Source: an uncultured Bacteroidota bacterium
GTDB lineage: Bacteria; Bacteroidota; Bacteroidia; AKYH767-A; 2013-40CM-41-45
Assembly: GCA_937871435.1 (NCBI GenBank)
Contig: CALMQM010000048.1
Coordinates: forward strand, 1 to 64,000
Reading direction: 5' to 3'
Length of the DNA stretch: 64,000 bases
In this document: piece by piece, positions 8,886-17,300 of the stretch
How positions within the stretch are numbered: position 1 is the first letter of the stretch
Layout: each line of letters begins with the position of its first letter
Notes under the pieces: model-generated
Database searches by the model: none
What the model was told of the DNA's origin: nothing
The model's input: the letters and a program-made list of their open reading frames with translations, nothing else
Program-made: the position numbers and the translations under genes

Positions 8886-10138
8886 AGTCCAGTCATGCAT
8901 CGGCATTTCCTGCACACCATACATTTGATGTAGCGGAGTTGCGCAAGGATTTCCCGGTATTGCATCAGAAAGCCTACGGAAAACCGCTTGTCTATTTTGA
9001 TAATGCTGCCACTTCCCAAAAGCCTTCTTCCGTGATTCATGCGCTTTCGGAATATTATTCGACAACAAACGCGAATATTCACCGAGGTGTGCACTACCTG
9101 AGTCAAAAAGCCTCGCAAGCCTTTGATGATGTCAGGGCAAAGGTTCAACAATTCATTCATGCCGGATCGGAGAAAGAAATCATTTTTGTCCGCGGAACAA
9201 CTGAAGGCATCAACCTTGTTGCGGCAACTTTTGGACGGATGAGTGTAAGTGCAGGAGATGAAATTCTTGTTTCAGCAATGGAACATCACAGCAACATCGT
9301 TCCCTGGCAGCTTTTGTGCGAAGAAAAGAAAGCTGTGTTGAAGGTAATTCCGATGTCTGATGAAGGTGTGCTTGATATGGAAGCTTACATTTCCCTGTTA
9401 AGTTCCAGGACCCGGCTGGTATCTGTTGTGCATACTTCCAATTCTCTGGGAACTATTAATCCGGTGAAGGATATGATCCGCCTGGCTCATCAAAAAGGAA
9501 TTCCGGTTCTTGTTGATGCAGCGCAGGCTGTTGTTCATGAGCCTATAGATGTGCAGGATCTGGATTGTGATTTTCTTGCATTCTCCGGACACAAAATGTT
9601 AGGGCCAACAGGAGTTGGTGTGTTGTATGGAAAGCTTGACCATCTCGAGAAGATGCCACCGTATCAGGGTGGAGGAGAGATGATACATTCTGTAAGTTTC
9701 GCAAAGACGACATTTAATGAAGTTCCGTATAAATTTGAAGCAGGCACACCGAATATCGCGGATGTGATTGCATTGGGAGTAGCAATAGATTATTTGCAAT
9801 CCATGGACAGGTCTGCCGCTTTGAATCATGAATTGGGGCTGATGGAATATGCGTCTCTTGAACTTTCAAAAATAAATGGACTTCGTCTGATTGGAACTTC
9901 GACAAATAAATCGGCTGTTGTTTCTTTTGTTATTGATGGATTGAATGCACTGGACGTAGGAATGTATCTGGATACTTTAGGAATAGCTGTACGAACCGGA
10001 CATCATTGCACAGAACCGGTAATGCAACGCATGGGAATTCCCGGGACTATCCGTGCATCCTTTATGTTTTACAATACATATCAGGAAGTGGAGCAGCTTA
10101 TAACAGGCGTGAAGAAAGCGATTGAATTATTGAAATGA
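8882..10138 (+). CDS. sufS: Cysteine desulfurase SufS
   Basis: 418 residues, group II cysteine desulfurase. It uses pyridoxal phosphate to remove sulfur from cysteine as a persulfide, which SufE then collects. The PLP-binding lysine is K238 in FSGHKMLGPTG, and the catalytic cysteine is C376 in RTGHHCTEP. Residues before about 25 (a short leader) are longer than in many SufS proteins. It overlaps sufD upstream and sufE downstream by four bases each, so the three are strongly coupled. Confidence 0.97.
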   Translation: MKSSHASAFPAHHTFDVAELRKDFPVLHQKAYGKPLVYFDNAATSQKPSSVIHALSEYYSTTNANIHRGVHYLSQKASQAFDDVRAKVQQFIHAGSEKEIIFVRGTTEGINLVAATFGRMSVSAGDEILVSAMEHHSNIVPWQLLCEEKKAVLKVIPMSDEGVLDMEAYISLLSSRTRLVSVVHTSNSLGTINPVKDMIRLAHQKGIPVLVDAAQAVVHEPIDVQDLDCDFLAFSGHKMLGPTGVGVLYGKLDHLEKMPPYQGGGEMIHSVSFAKTTFNEVPYKFEAGTPNIADVIALGVAIDYLQSMDRSAALNHELGLMEYASLELSKINGLRLIGTSTNKSAVVSFVIDGLNALDVGMYLDTLGIAVRTGHHCTEPVMQRMGIPGTIRASFMFYNTYQEVEQLITGVKKAIELLK

Positions 10139-10578
10139 ATAATATAACTGACGTGAGTATCTCCGAAATAGAACAAGAAATCATTTCTGAATTTGAATTG
10201 TTCGAGGAATGGTCTGAGAAATATGAATACATTATTGAGCTTGGACAAAAACTTCCAGCGTTGGACGCTATTCACAAGAAAGAAGAAAACAAAATCAAAG
10301 GTTGTCAGAGCAGTGTCTGGCTTCATTCTTCCACCCAAAATGGAGTAATTCGTTTTGAAGCAGACAGCGATTCAACGTTTGTAAAGGGTGAGATCGCGTT
10401 GTTGATCAGGGTTCTTTCAGGACAAAAAGCAGAGGACATTCTGCAAGCAGAGCTTGGCTTCATTGATGTAATCGGATTGCGACAGCACCTGGCACTGACC
10501 AGAGCAAACGGATTGGCATCGATGATCAAACAAATGAAATTGTATGCATTGGCACATCAAAGTCAGCACACATCATGA
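10135..10578 (+). CDS. sufE: Sulfur acceptor protein SufE
   Basis: 147 residues, typical size. SufE accepts the persulfide sulfur from SufS and delivers it to SufB. The active cysteine is C57 in KIKGCQSSVWLH, the conserved motif of the family. The gene overlaps both neighbours by four bases (ATGA), as expected for proteins made in fixed ratio. Confidence 0.95.
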   Translation: MNNITDVSISEIEQEIISEFELFEEWSEKYEYIIELGQKLPALDAIHKKEENKIKGCQSSVWLHSSTQNGVIRFEADSDSTFVKGEIALLIRVLSGQKAEDILQAELGFIDVIGLRQHLALTRANGLASMIKQMKLYALAHQSQHTS

Positions 10579-10922
10579 CAGAAGAAACAAAACCGACCGG
10601 TTCGGATACTGAATATGTTCGCCCATTGCGGGATCGGGTTATTGACGTGTTGAAGACGTGTTATGATCCGGAAATTCCTGTAGATATTTATGAGCTGGGT
10701 TTGATTTATGAGGTTCGAGTAGACCCGGGAAATGATATTTATATCAAGATGACTCTCACTTCACCAGCGTGTCCTGTTGCAGAAACTCTTCCGCCGGATG
10801 TGGAACAGAAAGTGAAGAACATTCCCGACGTGAACAATGCCCGTGTGGAAATCACATTTGATCCGCCATGGGAAAAAGAGATGATGAGTGAAGAAGCAAG
10901 ACTGGAACTGGGAATGTGGTAA
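10575..10922 (+). CDS. SufT-like MIP18/DUF59 family Fe-S protein
   Basis: 115 residues of the MIP18 (DUF59) family. The segment CYDPEIPVDIYELGLIY near residues 26-40 and the motif TSPACPVAETLP near 60-70, whose cysteine is nearly invariant, identify it. Bacterial members encoded with suf genes (SufT, or the PaaD-like branch) assist Fe-S cluster maturation or transfer to targets. Its overlap with sufE supports a role in this pathway; the exact step is an inference. Confidence 0.92.
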   Translation: MTEETKPTGSDTEYVRPLRDRVIDVLKTCYDPEIPVDIYELGLIYEVRVDPGNDIYIKMTLTSPACPVAETLPPDVEQKVKNIPDVNNARVEITFDPPWEKEMMSEEARLELGMW

Positions 10923-10933
10923 CATGAATCAGA

Positions 10934-11443
10934 ATGTCAGAGATAATAAATAAAGTTTCAGAAAGTGGTCTTGTCACAATTGACCTGGAGGACATGCATG
11001 TTCCCGGAGAACGTATTTTATTTGATTTGAAAGGCTGGCTGTTTGAAGAATTAATTCTGAAAGAAAAGGATTTCAGGGAACAGATGAAAATTCATCCCTG
11101 GGAAAAATACCAGGATGCTTTAGTAGCAGTGACATGCACAGCGGATGCTATTGTTCCCACTTGGGCTTATATGCTCATTGCAACAAAACTTTCACCTTAT
11201 GCCAGGAAGATTGTATTTGGGAATCTGACCACACTGGAAGACGAACTTTTTCGTGAACAGGTTTCTTCCATGAATCCTGAATTGTACAGGAATCAGAGAG
11301 TGGTGATAAAAGGGTGCTCTAAAAATGAAGTGCCAGTTTCAGCCTATGTGAGTCTGACTGCTTTTTTAAAACCTTTGGTGAAGAGTATCATGTATGGTGA
11401 GCCATGTTCTACAGTTCCGGTGTATAAAAGAGTGGAGAAATAA
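10934..11443 (+). CDS. DUF2480 family protein at the end of the suf operon
   Basis: 169 residues matching, from memory, the DUF2480 family that is nearly confined to Bacteroidota and often sits beside suf genes. There is no signal peptide, membrane segment or recognised catalytic motif, so it should be a cytoplasmic protein. Visible features are an acidic N-terminus (LVTIDLEDM), a WEKYQDALVAV segment and a central ADAIVPTWAYML stretch. It starts 11 bp after the SufT-like gene, so it belongs to the operon. A link to Fe-S assembly is suggested only by position. Confidence 0.8.
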   Translation: MSEIINKVSESGLVTIDLEDMHVPGERILFDLKGWLFEELILKEKDFREQMKIHPWEKYQDALVAVTCTADAIVPTWAYMLIATKLSPYARKIVFGNLTTLEDELFREQVSSMNPELYRNQRVVIKGCSKNEVPVSAYVSLTAFLKPLVKSIMYGEPCSTVPVYKRVEK

Positions 11444-11519
11444 TTTTATTTCTGCTCGGAACAATCAGCCGGATATTTTTCTTTGTGAACTCAACGCCTG
11501 AGGGCGAAAATTACCCGGA

Positions 11520-12752
11520 ATGAATCTCGAAAACAATCGCTACTACAGTAGTAACCTTGATCTGCTTGCATTGGCCGATGAATTCGGAACACCAGTGTAC
11601 GTATACGATGCACAAGTCATCTCGAATCAATACCGCCGGGTATTGAATGCATTCGGCGGGGTTCGTCTGAAACTGAAATATGCCTGCAAAGCTTTGTCCA
11701 ATCAGGCGATTCTGAAATACATGAAGAAACTTGGCGCAGGTCTGGATGCGGTTTCAATAGAAGAAGCGGAGCTCGGACTGATGGCCGGATTTTCTCCTTC
11801 AGAAATTTTATTTACTCCCAATGGAGTATCTTTTGAGGAAATCAAACGCGGAGTGGAATTGGGTTTGGTAATTAACATTGACAACATTTCTATTCTTGAA
11901 CAATTCGGCAATGAGTATGGCAACAGTGTTCCATGTTGTATTCGTTTGAATCCTCACATTGCAGCGGGTGGAAATCAGCACATCCAAACCGGTCATGTTG
12001 ATTCAAAGTTTGGTATTTCAATTTATCAATTGAGGCATATTGAACGAGTAATTAAATCCTGTTCAATTCGTGTGGAAGGATTGCATATTCATACAGGATC
12101 AGAAATTCTGGATTCCTCTGTTTTTCTGCGTGCAGCAGAACTGATGTTTGATGCAGCTCAGCAATTTCCGGATTTAAAGTTTATTGATTTCGGCAGCGGA
12201 TTTAAAGTTGCATACAAGGAAGGGGATGTGACTACTGACATTGAAGAACTGGGATCAGAATTGACGGAGCGCTTCAAAAGTTTTTGCAAACAATATGGAA
12301 GGGAACTTGAATTGTGGTTTGAGCCTGGAAAATTTCTGGTGAGTGAAGCAGGCTTATTGCTTGTTCGGGTGAATATTGTGAAACAAACCATTGCAACTGT
12401 TTTCGTTGGCGTGGATTCAGGACAAAATCATTTGATACGTCCGATGTTTTACGATGCATATCACGAGATCGTGAACATTTCCAATTCCGGGGGAAAACAA
12501 AGAATTTATACAGTAGTTGGATACATTTGTGAAACTGATACATTCGGATGGGATAGAAAACTGAATGAAGTGCGAGAAGGCGATGTTCTCGTGTTTAAGA
12601 ATGCAGGTGCATATGGATTCAGTATGAGTAATAATTACAATTCCAGGTTGCGCCCGGCGGAGGTTTTGATTCTTGACGGGAAAGCGCAACTGATCCGCAA
12701 GCGGGAGTCATTGAATGACTTGTTGAGGAATCAGGTCGACATAGATGTTTGA
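11520..12752 (+). CDS. lysA: Diaminopimelate decarboxylase
   Basis: 410 residues. LysA decarboxylates meso-diaminopimelate to lysine, the last step of lysine synthesis. It is a fold-III PLP decarboxylase: the PLP lysine is K57 in KYACKALSN, the glycine-rich phosphate loop lies near FIDFGSGF, and the second active site is C337 in CETDTFGWD from the partner subunit. The terminal GAYGFSMSNNYNSRLRP motif is typical of LysA rather than of ornithine or arginine decarboxylases. It stands alone, 76 bp after the suf operon. Confidence 0.93.
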   Translation: MNLENNRYYSSNLDLLALADEFGTPVYVYDAQVISNQYRRVLNAFGGVRLKLKYACKALSNQAILKYMKKLGAGLDAVSIEEAELGLMAGFSPSEILFTPNGVSFEEIKRGVELGLVINIDNISILEQFGNEYGNSVPCCIRLNPHIAAGGNQHIQTGHVDSKFGISIYQLRHIERVIKSCSIRVEGLHIHTGSEILDSSVFLRAAELMFDAAQQFPDLKFIDFGSGFKVAYKEGDVTTDIEELGSELTERFKSFCKQYGRELELWFEPGKFLVSEAGLLLVRVNIVKQTIATVFVGVDSGQNHLIRPMFYDAYHEIVNISNSGGKQRIYTVVGYICETDTFGWDRKLNEVREGDVLVFKNAGAYGFSMSNNYNSRLRPAEVLILDGKAQLIRKRESLNDLLRNQVDIDV

Positions 12753-12828
12753 TAATCACTATTTTCCTTGTGGGTAAATGCTTTCTGATAAATGATCTGT
12801 GCATAGAGTATCATTGACCCTGAATGTT

Positions 12829-12836
12829 TAATTTTG
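12829..12836 (+). promoter_or_regulatory. Possible -7 promoter box upstream of the LutB-like gene
   Basis: TAATTTTG matches TAnnTTTG exactly and lies 17 bp before the ATG at 12854. No TTG is present at the usual distance upstream, so support is partial. Confidence 0.35.
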
Positions 12837-12853
12837 GAAACATTTTCTAATCT

Positions 12854-14230
12854 ATGTCACTTCAATCTGATCAGTTTTTATTTGATGCGGAATCAAGGGT
12901 GTTCGACAAGGAACACCGGAGAAAGCTGGCATTTAATATTCATCAGTACGATAAAAAAGTAGAAGAAGGGAAACTTCAGTTTGAAGATTTTGATACTGCT
13001 CGTCAGCGAGCTTCTACTTTAAAATGGCGGGTAACAGAGAATCTGGATAAATACCTGATTGAATTCGAAGCCAACTTCATTAAGCGTGGAGGGAAAGTCA
13101 TTTGGGCACAGGATGGGGAAGAGGCGATGGCAGAGATTATCAAAATCATGAAGAATGCCAATGCGCGAACAGTGGTGAAATCGAAATCCATGACCACGGA
13201 AGAGATTCATGTCAATACAGCACTGGAAAGGGAAGGAATAGAATCTATTGAAACAGATCTTGGCGAATTCATTGTTCAGTTACGCAATGAGCATCCATAT
13301 CATATAGTAACTCCGGCGATGCATCTTTCGAAAGAAGATGTAGCGAAAACATTTCACGAAAAATTCAATCTGCCGATCAAAAGTACACCGAAAGAGATTA
13401 CCGCATTTGTTCGTGATCGGCTTAGAACGAAGTATCAGCATGCAGATGTTGGAATTACGGGAGCAAATTTTTTAATAGCTGATACCGGCGGTGTTGCTGT
13501 GACAGAGAATGAAGGAAATGCGTTGATGTCCGTAGCATTTCCTAAAATACATATTGCTATAGCCGGCATTGAAAAAATTATTCCTTCATTAACAGACCTG
13601 GATTTGTTCTGGCCTTTGCTTGCTACGCATGGAACCGGACAGAACATTACTGTATACAATTCCATTACAACCGGTCCACGGCAGGCAGAAGAATCGGATG
13701 GTCCGGTGGAAATGTATGTGGTATTGCTTGACAATGGCAGAACACAATTACTTGCGCAGCAGGAGCAGCGTCAGGCACTTTCTTGTATACGATGCGGAGC
13801 ATGTTTGAATGGTTGTCCGATTTACAAAGGTGTCGGAGGTCATGCCTATGGAAGTACTTATAGTGGACCGATCGGATCAGTCATTACTCCACATTACAAT
13901 GGCATGAAAGAATTCAAACATCTTAGTTATGCATCTTCCCTTTGTGGAAAGTGTACGGATGTTTGTCCTGTGCGAATAGAGTTGCATAAATTATTACTCT
14001 ACAACCGTCGTGATTCGGTGGATCAGCATCTCAGTCCGGGTAGTGAACGTTGGGTATTTTCTTTCTGGAAAAGCGCGATGTTGAACAGAACTTTGCTCAA
14101 CATGGGAGGAAGCAGGTTGAAAAATTTTGTATTGAAAAATTTCTTCAGAAAATCATGGGGCGATCGGAGAGAATTGCCGAAGATGGCTCCAAAATCTTTC
14201 AATGAAATGTGGAGGGCAATGCATAAATAG
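12854..14230 (+). CDS. LutB/LldF-type iron-sulfur protein (LUD domain plus ferredoxin)
   Basis: 458 residues. The first ~300 residues are the LUD (DUF162) domain, with the typical ITGANFLIADTGGVAVTENE segment; this is followed by two [4Fe-4S] motifs, CIRCGACLNGCP near residue 313 and CGKCTDVCP near 362. In LutABC this protein joins the L-lactate oxidation complex. Here no lutA or lutC neighbour is present in the window, so the partners must be elsewhere or the function may differ. A strong terminator follows 41 bp downstream. Confidence 0.88.
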   Translation: MSLQSDQFLFDAESRVFDKEHRRKLAFNIHQYDKKVEEGKLQFEDFDTARQRASTLKWRVTENLDKYLIEFEANFIKRGGKVIWAQDGEEAMAEIIKIMKNANARTVVKSKSMTTEEIHVNTALEREGIESIETDLGEFIVQLRNEHPYHIVTPAMHLSKEDVAKTFHEKFNLPIKSTPKEITAFVRDRLRTKYQHADVGITGANFLIADTGGVAVTENEGNALMSVAFPKIHIAIAGIEKIIPSLTDLDLFWPLLATHGTGQNITVYNSITTGPRQAEESDGPVEMYVVLLDNGRTQLLAQQEQRQALSCIRCGACLNGCPIYKGVGGHAYGSTYSGPIGSVITPHYNGMKEFKHLSYASSLCGKCTDVCPVRIELHKLLLYNRRDSVDQHLSPGSERWVFSFWKSAMLNRTLLNMGGSRLKNFVLKNFFRKSWGDRRELPKMAPKSFNEMWRAMHK

Positions 14231-14270
14231 TTATTTGCATAGTCAGCAAAATAAATTTTATACAAAATAA

Positions 14271-14308
14271 AAAGAGCGCTAAGAATTTTCTTAGCGCTCT
14301 TTTTTTAA
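14271..14308. terminator. Bidirectional rho-independent terminator
   Basis: AGAGCGCTAAG pairs with CTTAGCGCTCT around a short loop, with an A run before and a T run after, so it works on both strands. It separates the convergent LutB-like gene (plus) and the giant secreted protein (minus). Confidence 0.9.
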
Positions 14309-14320
14309 GAGATGTAATCT

Positions 14321-17300
14321 TTATGGGTGTGATGCAATGATAAACAACTGGCTATTGTTCTCGATCATACTGTAATCAGAAGATTCAACCAAACCATCAC
14401 CGGTGATATCGGTATAGTTATAACCGAAGGCGAAGTTTTGAGAATCGTTTTCGATCGCACCGTAGTCAGAAGATTCAACGAATCCGTCTTGTATTCCGAG
14501 GTTGGAACCGAAATCTGATACATCACCGCTCCACAATGCAAAGGTTCCGGGATCTACATTGACCATGTTGGAACTGTAAGCCTGGAGATCAGAAGTGGTG
14601 AAATCGTAAGTATCGCCATCGTTTATCTGTACAGGATCAGCGCTCCATGTTTCGAGAGAATTTCTGTGAGTTACACGGAGATAGAAGCTGTTACCGGAAT
14701 ATGCTCCACTGAATGTACAAACAAGATTTCCATCGGTCTGAAGAATTCCCTGGAAGCATTCCATGGAAATCAACATGGATGGATCGATCAGACAAACAGT
14801 AAGTGTGTCACAATCTGTCGGAGAAGCACTGATACCTGAATTGAACAATGCGGCATTCATCGGATTGCCTGACTGGTAGTAGCCCTGGATGAAAGCTTTC
14901 ACTGTGAAAGTTACAGTTGCTGTGGGAACAACAAAATCAGTGGATGAGTTGGTAACACAAGAAGGAGTAGAGATTGTGATCACACCGGTTGTTGCACCTA
15001 CCGGAACAGTTGTGCTGATCTGGTTTGCATTGTCAACAGTGAATGTTGCGCTTACGCCGTTAAACTGAACATCTGTGATACCAACAAATCCGCTACCACT
15101 GATTACTACCGGAGTTCCTGCTGCTCCTGAAGAAGGACTGAAGCTGCCGATAACGATTGCTGCGGGTTCTGTAATTGTTGCAGAGGTAGTCGCAGAACAT
15201 CCGTTCGCATCTACAACTGTGACAGAATAAGGACCTGCTACAAGTCCACTGATATCTTCTGTAGTTTCAGAATTGCTCCAAGAATAAGTATAACCCGGAG
15301 TGCCTCCGCTTACACTCAAATCAATGAAACCGTTGTTACCACCATTGCAGGAAACATCCACTTGTGTAGTTGAAAGGGAGATTGCTGTAGGTTCTGTGAT
15401 GGTTGCTGAAGCAGTAGTTGTACATCCGTTTGCATCAGTTACTGTAACAGAATTCGTTCCTGCAAGCAGACCTGTTAGGTCTTCTGTTGTTTGTCCACCG
15501 CTCCATGAATAAGAGTAAGGAGAAGTTCCGCCACTCACGGTGAGATCAATGGAACCGGTGTTGCCTCCGTTACACAATTCATCAATCTGAGTTGTGCTTG
15601 CACTCAGTACAGCTGGTTCTGTAATCGTTACAGAAGTATTGGCTGTACATCCGTTTGCATCGGTTACGATCACACTATAAGTTCCGGCAGATAAGCCACT
15701 GATATCTTCAGTAAGCTGACCACCACCCCATGAATAAGAATAAGGAGATGTTCCTCCATTTACAGTAAGGTCGATGGATCCATTTGATCCTCCGTTACAG
15801 CTCACATTGATTTGGGTGCTGGAAAGCGAGAGTGCTGCAGCAGGTTGTGTGATGACAGCTGAAGCTGTAGCTGTGCAACCGAAGGCATCAGTAGCTGTTA
15901 CAGAATATGTGCCAGCAATAAGTCCGGTTGCTGTTGCAGTAGTTTGAACCGGAACAGTATTCCATGAAAACGAAACCGGAGGAGTGCCACCTGTTTCAAC
16001 AGCGAGAGCAGTTCCTGTTGCATCGCCAAAACATAAAACATTGGTTGGAGTTGTCGCCACTGAAAGAGCAGGACTTACATTCACTGTGATGGAATTGGAA
16101 ACTGTAGTACATCCGTTTATGTCTGCAATTGTTGATGAATAGGTACCGGAAGCAGTGACATTGATGTGTTTGGTAGTTTCGCCATTGGGTGCCCAGGTAT
16201 TACCTGCCGGAATATTTGATACCAGTCGTACAGATTGTCCTGAACAGAGATTGGTAGGACCGCTTGCTGCGATGGATGCCTGTGAAGTGGTACCGGTAAT
16301 TTTCACGTCATCGATACGGAATTGGGCACAGGTAGATTTTGAGAAACGTATACTCAGATTCGGAACAGCGGGAATTGTTCCCGAGGCTGTGATAAGGGTC
16401 CAAACGTTAATTGCAGGTTGTGTGTATGTAAGAGGAGTCCAAATGACACCGTCGGAACTTACTTCTACGACCATCGCTTCTGTAGTACATCCGGAAACAT
16501 TGGCACGCAACAAACCGAATTGAAGTGTGAGACCAGTATAGTTTTGGGTATTGATTCCACTGATGATAAAATTACGCGGATTGGTAGTAGCGGTTCCAAA
16601 GAAAACGTTACCGCTTCCGGATGCTCCAAGATAACCAGTGGAAGCACTCGTAGTTCTTACGTCACAAAGATTGGCAGTAGTACTGGTGTAATAGTAAGTT
16701 CCATTATTCTGCCAGCCCGTGTATACGTTCACCAGTGGTGAACCTGTAGGTGTTCCAAAATTTTCAGAGAAAGCAGGACCGCCATAGCCGGAATAAGAAT
16801 TAACGGTTACACTTACTGGTGTACTTGAAGCAGTACAGCCTACTCCGTTTGTTGTAGTAACATAATAACTTCCGGAACCACTAACGGTGATTGATTGGGT
16901 GGTTTCACCATTACTCCAGAGATAAGAAGTATTTGCTGAAGAAGTAAGGGTAACTGACCCTGGTGAACAGAATGTGGTTGGACCTCCGGGAGTAATTGTT
17001 GGTGCAGCACAAGTGATCACAGTGAACGGAGTGGTTGAAGTACCGGAACATCCTCCGATAACAACGGTTACCTGACCGGTGGTTGCTCCAACAGGAACTT
17101 CAGCGGTGATCTGGAAGAAATTGTCGACGGTGAATGAAGGTGAACTTATGCCATTGAATTTTACGTCTGTGACAGTAGTGAAGCCACTTCCGATGATTTG
17201 AACGATATCACCTACAAATCCTGAGGTAGAAGGTAAGTAGGTAGTTACTTCGATTTGTGCAGGCTGATTTACAGTTACTGTATTTACTCCTGTACAACCA

